Of a DNA stretch of 64,000 nt, positions 35,696 to 44,790 are shown piece by piece. This stretch comes from Bacteroidota bacterium (GTDB lineage Bacteria; Bacteroidota; Rhodothermia; JANXDC01): positions 43,930-107,929 of the forward strand of contig JANXDC010000010.1 in NCBI GenBank assembly GCA_025059945.1. Direction: 5' to 3'. The notes under the pieces were generated by a model that was not told the DNA's origin, did no database searches, and saw nothing but the letters and a program-made list of their open reading frames with translations. Both the position numbers and the translations under genes were made by a program. Numbering within the stretch: the first letter of the stretch is position 1; the number at the start of each line of letters is the position of its first letter.

Positions 35696-36508
35696 TTAGC
35701 GTATTCGAATCCGGGCTTGAGCGCCCCATAGAAGCGAACTCCGGGGATCTGGCCCGTACAGGCGCAAACGCACGCGCGAACGCTGAGCGGCCATGAGCGT
35801 ATCCAGCGCGCTGATGACGTGATTGGCGGTGATGACCATCCAGGCGTATCCGGCGCGCCGGAGTAGCGCGTTGGCCTGAGCGTGAAGGCGGGCATAGGCC
35901 CAAAAGCGCCCTGAGACGTTGCGGCGGTCCTGGGGGTTATCCGCCCCCTCGTAGTCCGACCAACCCGGAGCGAATTGGAAGTAATTTGCCGATGCGCCCG
36001 TAGTACTGCTGCGACCCATAGGACGAAAGCCGGTGGGAGAACGGCATCCCGTTAGGAAAGCGGGCCCGAGCCTCGGCTGCATTGAGCTCGCGCAGATCCA
36101 CTAGCGCCCAATCCCACCTCCCGTCCCCTGTAGGCTGCCCTCCGAATGGTAATGGAGGGACCACTATTGGCCAGAGTAGCCGTTAAGCCATTGCGCATAG
36201 CGCACCACACTCCAATGCTGGCGCGCGCAAGCGTGCACGCGCTCGAAGGCCTTCTGGCCTTGGGCCCGGTAATATGCCACCCCTAGCCAAGCCAGAGCCT
36301 CGGCGAACGCAAAGAGCGCGGCTGGCAGAGCTCGCCCCGTGTAAAGCTGACCCGCTCCTGGAACCACGGCGAAGAGGGTGAAGGCCATAGCGGGTGAGGG
36401 CGTTTGAGCAGGCCCTTGAGGGCTCAGAGTCGTCAAGACGTAAGCGTAGGGACCGAGCTTGCCTAAGGCCTCCTGATGGGCCCAGGCGCACGTGTCTACC
36501 CCGAACAT
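35696..36508 (-). pseudogene. Frameshifted DUF5683-like membrane protein gene
   Basis: One former gene of about 270 codons is split over frames. The first part (36508 to 36164) encodes TLFAVVPGAGQLYTGRALP, a membrane helix, then QHWSVVRYAQWLNGYSGQ and a TAG. The protein continues in another frame (36164 to about 36010: LPFGGQPTGDG, MPFSHRLSSYGSQQYYGRIGK) and returns to the first frame (YFQFAPGWSDYEGADNP, then AGYAWMVITANHVISALDTL). One missing base near 36165 and one extra T near 36000 would explain this. PGAGQLY and the following helix resemble DUF5683 proteins of Bacteroidota. It may be a true pseudogene or two sequencing errors. Confidence 0.7.
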
Positions 36509-36542
36509 TGGGGCTCCTTTCCCTCTGGGCTCGAGGCCTATA

Positions 36543-37034
36543 TCACATGAACAGATAAGGCTTCCAGGACTCCTCGAAATTGCCCGCAGAAGCGCGCAGA
36601 AAAAGAATATGACTGGGGCGGAAGGGGCGCCTCAGCAGCCGCATGCCGGCCTCTTCAGGGGTGCGATTCCCTTTGCGGTTGTTACACGCCGTACAAGCCG
36701 TGACCAGGTTCTCCCAAGAATCCGTGCCCCCTTTGGATTTGGGCACGACGTGATCAACGGTCAACCGCTCTCGGCTGCCGCAGTACTGACAGCGGAATCC
36801 ATCCCGGCGCAGGACGTTTCGGCGCGAGAGCATGACGCGCTTATGCGGGATCGCCACATAATACCGAAGCCGAATGATGCTGGGCAGCGGCAGGCGCGTG
36901 CTGGGAGAGTGCAGGAAATACCCATCCCGCGCGGCCAACAGCTCCGCCTTACGGCAGCATAGCAGGCCGATGGCGCGTTGCACCGAGCAAATCGTAAGGG
37001 GACGGTAGTCGTGATTGAGTACGAGCACCCGCAC
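36543..37034 (-). CDS. HNH endonuclease family protein
   Basis: A 163-residue protein with the compact HNH nuclease found widely in Bacteria: [23 protein letters not shown], then [22 protein letters not shown], giving two CxxC zinc pairs and the HNH residues. It ends ESWKPYLFM, the usual tail of this subfamily. The start is placed at GTG 37034 ([13 protein letters not shown]), where homologues begin; a TTG at 37106 would add 24 unlike residues. Function is unknown: such proteins are mostly housekeeping orphans rather than phage nucleases. Confidence 0.85.
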   Translation of the reverse strand: MRVLVLNHDYRPLTICSVQRAIGLLCCRKAELLAARDGYFLHSPSTRLPLPSIIRLRYYVAIPHKRVMLSRRNVLRRDGFRCQYCGSRERLTVDHVVPKSKGGTDSWENLVTACTACNNRKGNRTPEEAGMRLLRRPFRPSHILFLRASAGNFEESWKPYLFM

Positions 37035-37463
37035 GTGGAGAAGACCCGCCCTGCGCTGCTCTAAGGCCGGAGCTGGCGCGAGGGGCGCGCTCGGGGTATG
37101 TAACAACCCGTTACTGAATGGTCTGCCTCCAATTGAACGGAGCCGTGCCGGAGTCTGCCCGCTCCATCAGCCTGGGGCCGTTCAGGTTATGCTGGGCGGC
37201 TCGGATTCGCATCGCCACCTTAAATATCCACGTGGGCGCGCTCAGGTTCCGCTCGCTAGGCCGACATCATGACGGCGGGGAATATAGCGGTTTTTTTAAG
37301 CTTGTCAAGTCCGCCGAGGACGGATGCGGATTTCTTAATCACTGCCGCAGTGGCAGCCATCTTATTCTTTTGGAGCATAGAGCTGCCGAAATGGCTCACT
37401 AGGAGGCCGCGGCAGAGCTTTTGCCATTCTCGAGCCTGCGCATTAGATGTGGGGCTTCCGCGC
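37035..37463 (+). other. Intergenic region between divergent HNH and lon genes
   Basis: No gene is supported here. The lon frame is open upstream to 37269, but that part lacks the LON domain pattern. Visible structures: a short inverted repeat GTAAC-GGGTT-GTTAC on the minus strand near 37100-37115, a palindrome CACTG-CCG-CAGTG (37340-37352), a T-run near 37292-37298, and the lon promoter at 37421-37449. No CIRCE element is seen. Confidence 0.5.
37421..37449 (+). promoter_or_regulatory. Promoter of lon
   Basis: TTGCCA (37421-37426), 17 bases, TAGATG (37444-37449). The ATG is 15 bases beyond the -10 box, so the leader would be very short. No strong Shine-Dalgarno site is present. Confidence 0.5.
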
Positions 37464-39956
37464 ATGAAGCCGTTTCTGTGGTTACGCGACGAAGACTGGG
37501 AGCAAGGTCTTCCGCTGCCTAGCGGGGAAGAAGAGGAAGAAGGGGGGCATTGGGAGCCCCTTCCCGATGCCTTGCCTATTCTGCCGCTTCGCAATACCGT
37601 TCTCTTCCCGGGTGTTGTAGTTCCCATCACGGCGGGAAGGGAAAAGTCATTACGCCTGCTGCGAGACAGCGTTGAACGGGATCAGCTCGTCGGCGTGGTG
37701 GCACAAAAGGACCCCAACGTCGATGATCCGGGTCCGGAGGACCTATATCAAGTGGGTACGATAGTCAAGGTCCTCAAGATCATCCGCGTGCCCGACGGCT
37801 CACAGAGCGTAGTCATCCAAGGCAGACGGCGCTTCGCCATTTTGGACTACCTCCAGACAGAGCCCTATCTCGTAGCACGGATCGAGCCCATAGAGGAGGC
37901 CTTCACCCACACCATGGAGCTGGAGGCCCTGGTGCGCTCGATCAAAGAGCTCGCCACGCAGATTATCAACTTATCGCCCAACATTCCCAACGATGCCGCC
38001 TATGCGATCCAGAATATTGAAAACCCGGCCTTCCTGATTCACTTCATCGCCTCGAACCTGCAGCTGTCGGTCGCCGAAAAGCAGCGGCTTCTGGAGGTGC
38101 GGTCTTTGGAACAGCGGGCGGAGATGATCTTAGAGCACCTCAACCGCGAGCTTCAGGTGCTGCGGCTAAGTGAGGAGATCCGCAATAAAGTCCGCTCCGA
38201 CATCGAACGGCAGCAGCGGGAGTATTTTCTACGTCAGCAGCTAAAGACGATTCAAGAGGAGCTCGGGGAGGCCGACGGGCCCACAGCCGAGCTGGCGGAG
38301 CTGCGCAAGCGCGCGGTCGAAAAAGCCCTCCCCGAAGAGGCCCGGCAGACCCTAGAGCGAGAGCTCAAGCGCCTGGAGCGCATCCCCCCCATGTCGCCGG
38401 AGTACACGGTCACGCGCAACTACATCGATTGGATCCTGGATCTGCCATGGCAGGAGTACTCCGAGGACGTATTGGATCTGAAGCGCGCTCAGGAGATCCT
38501 GGACGAGGATCATTTCGATCTGGAGCGGGTCAAGAAGCGCATCCTGGAGTATTTGGCCGTGCTGAAGCTTAAAGGCGACATGAAGGCGCCGATTCTGTGC
38601 TTCTACGGCCCTCCTGGTGTCGGCAAGACCTCGTTGGGCAAATCCATCGCCCGCGCTTTGGGGCGCAAGTTCGTGCGCATCTCCCTAGGCGGGGTGCGCG
38701 ATGAGGCGGAGATCCGGGGCCACAGGCGCACCTACGTGGGCGCCCTGCCCGGCCGGATCATCCAGGGCCTGCGCAAAGCCGGCACGGCCAACCCGGTTTT
38801 TATGCTCGATGAGATCGATAAACTGGGACTGGATTTCCGAGGGGACCCGGCTTCGGCCCTGCTAGAGGTACTCGATCCGGAGCAAAACGCGACCTTTAGC
38901 GATCACTACCTAGAGCTGCCCTTTGATCTCTCGCGCGTGATGTTCATCGCCACGGCCAACTACCTGGATACGATCCCAACGCCCCTGCGAGATCGCATGG
39001 AGATCATCGAAATCCCCGGCTACACCCAGGAGGACAAGCTGCAGATCGCCCGCCGGCATCTCATCCCGAAGCAGCTAGCCGAGCACGGGCTTAAGCCGGA
39101 TCAGCTCCACTTCGCGGAGGGGGCCATTCGGAAGCTCATCCAGGACTATACGCGCGAGGCAGGGGTCCGAAACTTAGAGCGCTCGATTGCGGCCATCTGC
39201 CGCGGGGTGGCCAAGGAGGTGGCCACGGGCGAGCTAGCGCAATCCGTAACCATAGACGAAGGCGCCGTCAGGCGCTACCTGGGCCCGGAAAAATACTTCA
39301 ACGAGGTGGCCGAACGCACGGAAACGCCCGGCGTGGCCACGGGGCTAGCCTGGACCCCCACGGGAGGGGATCTGCTCTTCATCGAGGCCACGGCCATACC
39401 GGGCTCGGGCCGGCTTATCCTGACCGGACAACTCGGCGAGGTGATGAAGGAGTCCGCCCAGGCCGCCTGGAGTTACGTCAAAGCCCACGCCCGAGAGCTA
39501 GGCCTTGCGTGGTCGTTTTTCAAGCACTGGGACGTGCACGTGCACGTGCCCGCCGGAGCCGTTCCCAAGGACGGCCCTTCGGCCGGGGTGACGATCCTAA
39601 CCGCCCTGGTGTCGCTGCTTACGCAGCGCCGCGCCCGATCCGATGTGGCCATGACCGGGGAGATCACCCTGCGCGGGCTGGTTTTGCCCGTTGGGGGGAT
39701 CAAGGAGAAAGTCCTGGCCGCCCGCCGCGCCGGCATCAGCCGGGTCATCCTGCCGGCCCGCAACGAAAAGGACCTGGAGGACGTACCCGAGGAGGCCCGT
39801 CGGGAGCTGCAGTTCCACTGGGTCTGGCGCGTAGAAGAGGTATTGGAGCTGGCCCTTGAGCCCAAACCGATAGCCGATCCGCAGCAGCGCTTCGCTCCTC
39901 CAGAGCCGGAGCCCAAGACCTCGGCGGCTTCGGTCACCGAAGTAGAAGTGCAGTAA
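37464..39956 (+). CDS. lon: ATP-dependent protease Lon
   Basis: Cytoplasmic AAA+ serine protease that removes damaged and short-lived regulatory proteins. The 830 residues have an acidic lead (DEDWEQGLPL, then EEEEEGG), the LON substrate-binding domain (LPILPLRNTVLFPGVVVPI), a coiled-coil region, the AAA+ module with Walker A GPPGVGKTS and VGALPGRIIQGLRKAG, and the protease with the dyad S706 (PKDGPSAGVT) and K747 (GGIKEKVLAARRAG). The start MKPFLWLRDEDW is preferred over an upstream in-frame ATG at 37269. recG follows on the same strand. Confidence 0.96.
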   Translation: MKPFLWLRDEDWEQGLPLPSGEEEEEGGHWEPLPDALPILPLRNTVLFPGVVVPITAGREKSLRLLRDSVERDQLVGVVAQKDPNVDDPGPEDLYQVGTIVKVLKIIRVPDGSQSVVIQGRRRFAILDYLQTEPYLVARIEPIEEAFTHTMELEALVRSIKELATQIINLSPNIPNDAAYAIQNIENPAFLIHFIASNLQLSVAEKQRLLEVRSLEQRAEMILEHLNRELQVLRLSEEIRNKVRSDIERQQREYFLRQQLKTIQEELGEADGPTAELAELRKRAVEKALPEEARQTLERELKRLERIPPMSPEYTVTRNYIDWILDLPWQEYSEDVLDLKRAQEILDEDHFDLERVKKRILEYLAVLKLKGDMKAPILCFYGPPGVGKTSLGKSIARALGRKFVRISLGGVRDEAEIRGHRRTYVGALPGRIIQGLRKAGTANPVFMLDEIDKLGLDFRGDPASALLEVLDPEQNATFSDHYLELPFDLSRVMFIATANYLDTIPTPLRDRMEIIEIPGYTQEDKLQIARRHLIPKQLAEHGLKPDQLHFAEGAIRKLIQDYTREAGVRNLERSIAAICRGVAKEVATGELAQSVTIDEGAVRRYLGPEKYFNEVAERTETPGVATGLAWTPTGGDLLFIEATAIPGSGRLILTGQLGEVMKESAQAAWSYVKAHARELGLAWSFFKHWDVHVHVPAGAVPKDGPSAGVTILTALVSLLTQRRARSDVAMTGEITLRGLVLPVGGIKEKVLAARRAGISRVILPARNEKDLEDVPEEARRELQFHWVWRVEEVLELALEPKPIADPQQRFAPPEPEPKTSAASVTEVEVQ

Positions 39957-39970
39957 CGCCGCTCCGGCTG

Positions 39971-39991
39971 GCGCCATATATTTAATGGCGC
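39971..39991 (+). repeat. Perfect 7-bp inverted repeat before recG
   Basis: GCGCCAT, a 7-base AT-only centre (ATATTTA), then ATGGCGC, ending five bases before the recG ATG. The centre contains a TATATT that could serve as a -10 box. It could be an operator, or a hairpin in a lon-recG message. Only one copy was noticed. Confidence 0.5.
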
Positions 39992-39995
39992 ACCG

Positions 39996-42092
39996 ATGCG
40001 CTCTTGGCACACTCCCATCGAACACTTAAAAGGAGTAGGTCCTCAACGCACCCGGGCCCTGGCGACCGCGGGAGTGCGGACCTTCAGGGATCTGCTCTGG
40101 TACCTGCCCCGACGTTACCTGGATCGCAGCACGATCGTTCCCATCCGGGAGCTGCAGCCCCAGCAGGGCGGGGTGACGGTCTTGGGCCAGGTGCGGGCCC
40201 AGGCGCTCGTGGAGGGGCTGCGGGGGCGGAGCCGCTTTGAAGTCCTGCTGGATGACGGCACCGGACAGCTTGTTTGCGTCTGGTTTCAGGGACTATCCTG
40301 GATCAGCAAGCAATTTCAGACCGGCCAATGGGTGGCCTTTCACGGGGTGCCGCAACGCTACGGGGCTCGCCTGCAGCTGGTGCACCCGGATTACGACAAG
40401 CTGGAGGGGGATTCGGATCCCCCCCTTCGCACAGGCGCGATCATACCCCTGTACCCAGGCTCACAGGCCCTGGAACGGGTCAACCTGAACAGCGTCGGCA
40501 TCCGCCGGCTTCTGCGGCGGCTGCTGGAGGAGCCCCTGCCTCCGCTGCCGGATCCGCTTCCGGAATGGATACGGACCCGCTACGGGCTCATGCCCCTGCA
40601 AGAGGCCTTGATCACCGTGCACATCCCGCCAAGCTGGGCCCTTCTGGAGGAGGCCCAGCGCCGGCTCAAATTCGATGAGCTGTTCACCCTGCAGCTGCTC
40701 TTGGCTTGGTCCCGCTACGGGGGAGGAGCGCAACCCCAACGAGGCCCCGTTTTTGAACGAGCCGGACCCCGGTTTCGGGCCTTTTATGAGCGCTTGCCCT
40801 TTGTCCTGACGGAGGGGCAAAAACAGGCCATCCGGGACATTTATCGGGATGTGCGAAGGGGAGGCCTGATGAACCGACTGCTTCAGGGCGATGTGGGAAG
40901 CGGCAAAACCATTGTGGCTATCGCCGCCATGCTCTTGGCCCTGGACTCGGGCTATCAGGCCGCGCTCATGGCCCCCACGGAGATCCTGGCCGAACAGCAC
41001 TACAGCGTGTTGCAAGAGCACATCGGGCACATCGATGTGCAGATTGGCCTGCTTACGGGCAGCCTTGGGCGCGCCGAACGGGCGCGCCTGCTGGAGGCGA
41101 TCAGCACAGGTGCGATCCAGATCCTCGTGGGCACGCATGCGCTCATCCAAGAGGACGTGCGTTTTCACCGTCTGGGGCTTGTGGTCATCGATGAGCAGCA
41201 TCGTTTCGGGGTGCTGCAGCGCGCCGCGCTGCGGCGTAAGGGATCGTGCCCGCATCTGTTGGTCATGACCGCGACGCCCATACCCCGATCGCTGGCCCTC
41301 ACCCTGTACGGCGACCTCGATGTGTCCACAATCCGCGAGCTACCCCGAGGTCGAAAACCCGTCAGCACGCACTTGGTATCGGAGACACAGCGCGAGGCGC
41401 TGTATGGCTTTTTGGAGGGCGAGCTGGCCCGGGGTCGGCAGGCTTACATCGTCTATCCCCTCGTGGAGGAATCCGAGGCCTTGGACCTTCGGAACGCCCA
41501 GGCGGGGTATGCGCAAATCCGCGCGCGCTTTCCCCATCGACGCGTGGGGCTGCTGCACGGTCGCATGCCGGCTGGGGAAAAAGAGGCCGTCATGCGCGCT
41601 TTTAAGGCCGGCGAGCTCGACATCCTGGTCGCCACCACGGTCATCGAGGTGGGCATCGACGCACCCAACGCCACGGTGATCGTAATCGAGCACGCCGAGC
41701 GCTTTGGGCTGGCCCAGCTACATCAGCTGCGCGGCCGCGTCGGCCGAGGATCGGAGCGGGCGCACTGCTTCCTTGTGGCCTCTTCCCCCCGAAGCCCCGA
41801 GGCGGAGGCGCGCCTGCGGGTGCTTCTGGAAACCACAGATGGGTTTCGCCTAGCCGAGCGCGACTTGGAGCTGCGTGGACCCGGCGATTTCTTCGGAACC
41901 CGGCAGACGGGCCTCCCTGAGCTGCGAATGGCCAACCTGCTCACGGATCAAGCGATCCTGCAACAAGCGCGAGAAGCGGCCTTGACGCTGATCGAGCGCG
42001 ACCCTAGCCTCGCGGAGCCCGCACATCGAGAGTTGGCTGAGCTATTGCGCACCCGATATGGGCTCCCGCTGGAACTGGCCCGCATCGGCTAA
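39996..42092 (+). CDS. recG: ATP-dependent DNA helicase RecG
   Basis: Branch-migrating helicase that remodels stalled forks and Holliday junctions. The 698 residues comprise the wedge/OB domain (to about 280), Walker A LLQGDVGSGKTIVA, motif II as VVIDEQHRFGVLQR, and the C-terminal helicase motifs ATTVIEVGIDAPNATVIVIE and LHQLRGRVGRGSERAHC, with the RecG-specific end RGPGDFFGTRQTGLPELRMA. It lies 39 bases after lon. Its TAA forms one arm of a hairpin shared with the facing gene. Confidence 0.95.
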   Translation: MRSWHTPIEHLKGVGPQRTRALATAGVRTFRDLLWYLPRRYLDRSTIVPIRELQPQQGGVTVLGQVRAQALVEGLRGRSRFEVLLDDGTGQLVCVWFQGLSWISKQFQTGQWVAFHGVPQRYGARLQLVHPDYDKLEGDSDPPLRTGAIIPLYPGSQALERVNLNSVGIRRLLRRLLEEPLPPLPDPLPEWIRTRYGLMPLQEALITVHIPPSWALLEEAQRRLKFDELFTLQLLLAWSRYGGGAQPQRGPVFERAGPRFRAFYERLPFVLTEGQKQAIRDIYRDVRRGGLMNRLLQGDVGSGKTIVAIAAMLLALDSGYQAALMAPTEILAEQHYSVLQEHIGHIDVQIGLLTGSLGRAERARLLEAISTGAIQILVGTHALIQEDVRFHRLGLVVIDEQHRFGVLQRAALRRKGSCPHLLVMTATPIPRSLALTLYGDLDVSTIRELPRGRKPVSTHLVSETQREALYGFLEGELARGRQAYIVYPLVEESEALDLRNAQAGYAQIRARFPHRRVGLLHGRMPAGEKEAVMRAFKAGELDILVATTVIEVGIDAPNATVIVIEHAERFGLAQLHQLRGRVGRGSERAHCFLVASSPRSPEAEARLRVLLETTDGFRLAERDLELRGPGDFFGTRQTGLPELRMANLLTDQAILQQAREAALTLIERDPSLAEPAHRELAELLRTRYGLPLELARIG

Positions 42093-42110
42093 GCCGCAGG
42101 ATGGGGCTTA
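42090..42110. terminator. Bidirectional hairpin over two stop codons
   Basis: A 6-bp stem TAAGCC/GGCTTA (42090-42095 and 42105-42110) with a 9-base loop joins the recG stop and the stop of the facing phosphatase gene; each TAA is the outer part of an arm. There is no U-tract, so it is at best a weak terminator for both. Confidence 0.4.
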
Positions 42111-43226
42111 CTTCAAGCGCTCCAGAAGCAGCAACAGGGCATCATCCCGGAATCGTCTCTCGGGGCTCGCCTGAAGGATGTGCTCTACCAAGCTCCTGGG
42201 TTCGACCCCGGGCCGATAGGCCGCCTCCACCGCCTGGGCCAGCCCCTCCTCCCCTAGCTGCGCTTCGGCGCCCACGGGGAGCTCTAGCAGGGCGTCCGTG
42301 TACAAAAGCACGCTCATACCAGGCTCCAGAACGCGCCGAAGCTCCGAATAAGTCGCTTGGGGGTCCAGACCCAAGATCAGGTTCCCTTCTTGCGCAAACC
42401 AAACTTGACCGTTCCAATAAAACAGCGGCCGGCAGTGCCCCGCGTTGGCCAGCGACAGCTCATGCCGTACGGGATCGAGTATAGCCACCAGCAGCGAAGC
42501 AAAGGTGTCCTGTAGGATGTGGTCTTTGATCAAGATCCGATTAAGACGCGTAAGCAGCGCCCCTGGGGAGGCTTCACCTTCAGCTAGCGTCCGAAGTGTC
42601 CCCCGGATATAGGACATGAAGCTGAAGGCGTAAAACTTTGCCTGCACCCCTTTGCCCATAACGTCGCCCACGACGAAGAGGAATCGCCCCCCCTCCAGGG
42701 CCATCCAGTCAAACAGGTCCCCTCCTCCCGTTTGCAGGGGGTCGTAGTAGAGCCTGAGCCTATAGCCGGGAACGTCGGGCAGGCCCTCGGGCATGAGCCG
42801 CCGGGAGAAGTCCTGGCTCAGCCGCATATCCAACTGGGACCGATACAGAGCCGTGCGCTCCAGAAGCCTTTCCACACGGATCAGGAGCTCCTCTATGTCG
42901 AAGGGCTTAACCAGATAATCATCGGCCCCCATGCGTATGCCCTGTCGGCGCGAATGTTCATCGGCTTTGGCGGTCAGAAAAATAAACGGGATCGCCCGCG
43001 TAGGCTCACGCTCCTGCAGCCGCCGCTGTAGCTCATAGCCATCCATAACGGGCATCATGATGTCGGAGATGATCAGGTCAGGGGGATCCTGCTGAATCAG
43101 CTCCAAGGCCTCCATCCCATTGGTGGCCACTAGCACCCGATAGCGTTTGCCTAAGCTGTACTGGAGCAGTCGCCGTACGGTTGGCTCATCTTCAACCACG
43201 AGAATCGTAGGCGCGTGCTCGCTCAT
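42108..43226 (-). CDS. Response regulator fused to PP2C (SpoIIE/RsbU-type) phosphatase
   Basis: A 372-residue signalling protein. Residues 8-120 are a receiver domain with the acidic pair E12/D13, phospho-acceptor D55 (LIISDIMMP), and K107 (YLVKPFD). After a short helix, a SpoIIE-type Mn/Mg serine phosphatase follows: TGGGDLFDWMA, VVGDVMGKGVQAKF, LYTDALLEL and the final FRDDALLLLLER. It likely dephosphorylates a STAS protein when a histidine kinase phosphorylates D55. Its ATG overlaps the stop of the anti-sigma-type kinase gene (ATGA), making a three-gene module with it and the STAS protein. Confidence 0.92.
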   Translation of the reverse strand: MSEHAPTILVVEDEPTVRRLLQYSLGKRYRVLVATNGMEALELIQQDPPDLIISDIMMPVMDGYELQRRLQEREPTRAIPFIFLTAKADEHSRRQGIRMGADDYLVKPFDIEELLIRVERLLERTALYRSQLDMRLSQDFSRRLMPEGLPDVPGYRLRLYYDPLQTGGGDLFDWMALEGGRFLFVVGDVMGKGVQAKFYAFSFMSYIRGTLRTLAEGEASPGALLTRLNRILIKDHILQDTFASLLVAILDPVRHELSLANAGHCRPLFYWNGQVWFAQEGNLILGLDPQATYSELRRVLEPGMSVLLYTDALLELPVGAEAQLGEEGLAQAVEAAYRPGVEPRSLVEHILQASPERRFRDDALLLLLERLK

Positions 43227-43648
43227 CCCTCCACCCACACCTGAAAGCAGTTCCACCCCTCTCGACTCTGATAGAGCACGCGCTTAGAGAGGGCTTGGAT
43301 GAAGGCCAATCCCCGACCCCGTTCGGCCTCCAAGTCATCCAAGGCCGCAGATTGCTGCGCACAACGATCCCAATCAAAACCCAGGGAGTTGTCGTAAATC
43401 CGACAGCAGACACCTCGGGGCTCGGTGGTCTCAAACTCCAGTACGATCTCCGGGCCTTTTCCGTTAAAGACGGCATGTTCTACGAGGTTGGCCACCCATT
43501 CGTGCACGATAAGCCGCAGCTTCAATAGCCCCTCTTCCCCTAAGACGCGCATAAGCCCATCGGGCTGTGCGAGCCAATGGGCGAATTGATCAAGGAGCTC
43601 CTCCGTTATGGTTTCGAGGTTGTGGAAGCGCATGCGGACGCATCCCAT
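43223..43648 (-). CDS. RsbW/SpoIIAB-like serine kinase (anti-sigma factor)
   Basis: A 141-residue single-domain HATPase_c protein of the anti-sigma kinase type. The N-box is LIVHEWVANLVEHAVF, the G1-like loop IYDNSLGFDWD, and the G2 box ERGRGLAFIQALSKRV. In such systems it phosphorylates the STAS antagonist and holds a sigma factor or another target. The G1 box lacks the usual DxGxPFD form. Met6 (43633) is an alternative start. It lies 15 bases after the STAS gene and overlaps the phosphatase gene. Confidence 0.85.
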   Translation of the reverse strand: MGCVRMRFHNLETITEELLDQFAHWLAQPDGLMRVLGEEGLLKLRLIVHEWVANLVEHAVFNGKGPEIVLEFETTEPRGVCCRIYDNSLGFDWDRCAQQSAALDDLEAERGRGLAFIQALSKRVLYQSREGWNCFQVWVEG

Positions 43649-43663
43649 CGCAGCTCGCCGTAC

Positions 43664-44017
43664 TTACGAGGCCTTAGCCGGCATGAGCGCGGCCTGAGCG
43701 GCCTCGACCGTGGGGAAGATTTTGAAGATCCGGTTGGTGTGCGTGAGCTCGATGACCATCTGCACCGGTCGAGAGAGGTTAGCGAAGACGATATGTCCGC
43801 CCCTTGGAGTTATCTTCCGATAGGCGGAGAAGATCGCCCCCAGACCGGTGGAATCCAGGATGCCCGTATTGGAAAAGTCCAGGATGAGGTTCAACACGCC
43901 CGCCTGCAACAAGGCGTCTATCAGGTTTTTGAACTCCTGCGCGTTGCGGTAGTCCAGGGCCTTGCCCACGGCGATTACATGGGTACGCGGCGTGATCCCC
44001 CGTACGGAGAAGGACAT
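43664..44017 (-). CDS. STAS anti-sigma factor antagonist (RsbV/SpoIIAA-like)
   Basis: A 117-residue STAS protein. VIAVGKALDYRNAQEFKNLI begins the fold, and LDFSNTGILDSTGLGAIFSA holds the phosphorylation site S56. It is expected to switch between a phosphorylated form (made by the neighbouring kinase) and a free form (made by the neighbouring phosphatase) that captures the kinase. The start is chosen at Met 44017, with AAGGAG upstream; a ten-residue longer form is possible. It is the first gene of the module. Confidence 0.9.
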   Translation of the reverse strand: MSFSVRGITPRTHVIAVGKALDYRNAQEFKNLIDALLQAGVLNLILDFSNTGILDSTGLGAIFSAYRKITPRGGHIVFANLSRPVQMVIELTHTNRIFKIFPTVEAAQAALMPAKAS

Positions 44018-44162
44018 GCCTTCGACTCCTTGTCTTGCCTCGAGCAACTTTATACCAAGAACCGTACCGACGTCCTAGCGCGCCGGTTTCGCCGTTCGCC
44101 GCAAGCTTTCTGGGCGAAGGCGAGGGCGATTTTTCCCCCGAGGGGCAAAACCGAAATCCCCC

Positions 44163-44786
44163 TCAGGTGCCGAAAGCGCGATCGCCCGCATCCCCCAGAC
44201 CGGGCAAGATGAAAGCGCTCCTGTTCAGCTCCCGATCGAGCGCGGCGGCGTAAATGCGCACATCCGGATGCCGGTCCGCCAGCCGCCGCACGCCTTCGGG
44301 AGCGGCCACCAAGCAAGCGAAGCGCAGCTGGCGCGCCCCTCGGGCCTTCAGCGCGCTCAAGGCGTCATCGGCGCTACCTCCGGTGGCGAGCATGGGGTCG
44401 ACCAGAATCACCCAAGCCTCCTCCAACCCAGGAGGCAGTTTGGCGTAGTAGTCCACGGGCCGGTGGGTGGCCTCATCGCGATACATGCCCAGGTGCCCGA
44501 TGCGCGCTTCGGGCAAGTATTGCACGAACCCGTCCACCATGCCCAGTCCGGCCCTCAGGATCGGCACGACGATAACCTCCGTATCCAACACATACCCCAC
44601 GGTGGGTTCTAGGGGGGTTTCTATGGGCACGGGGCGAACGGGTAGATCGCGCAAAACCTCGTAGGCGAGCAAAGCGGCCGTCTGATGCAGAAGACGGCGA
44701 AACTCCCCGTGTGAGGTGCGCCGATCCCGCAGCGCGGTCAGGTTGCGCTGAATGAGCGCGTGTCGGATGATCGTAAGATTTTCCAT
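44163..44786 (-). CDS. upp: Uracil phosphoribosyltransferase
   Basis: Pyrimidine salvage: uracil plus PRPP to UMP. The 207-residue protein starts MENLTIIRHALIQRNLTALR. Visible are YEVLRDLPVRPVPIETPL, the RAGLGMVDGF substrate loop and the PRPP motif VILVDPMLATGGSADDAL, and a C-terminal LPGLGDAGDRAFGT uracil-binding piece. It begins four bases after the mutL stop. A pyrimidine-nucleoside phosphorylase at 51018-52331 complements the salvage route. Confidence 0.96.
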   Translation of the reverse strand: MENLTIIRHALIQRNLTALRDRRTSHGEFRRLLHQTAALLAYEVLRDLPVRPVPIETPLEPTVGYVLDTEVIVVPILRAGLGMVDGFVQYLPEARIGHLGMYRDEATHRPVDYYAKLPPGLEEAWVILVDPMLATGGSADDALSALKARGARQLRFACLVAAPEGVRRLADRHPDVRIYAAALDRELNRSAFILPGLGDAGDRAFGT

Positions 44787-44790
44787 ATCC

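Noticed and set aside
35701..35712. TTCGAATC resembling a tRNA T-loop
   Set aside because: No cloverleaf can be formed around it, and it lies in the 3' end of the frameshifted gene.
37269..37463. N-terminal extension of Lon containing a hydrophobic stretch
   Set aside because: The stretch looks like translated intergenic DNA, and a promoter with proper spacing lies inside it (37421-37449).
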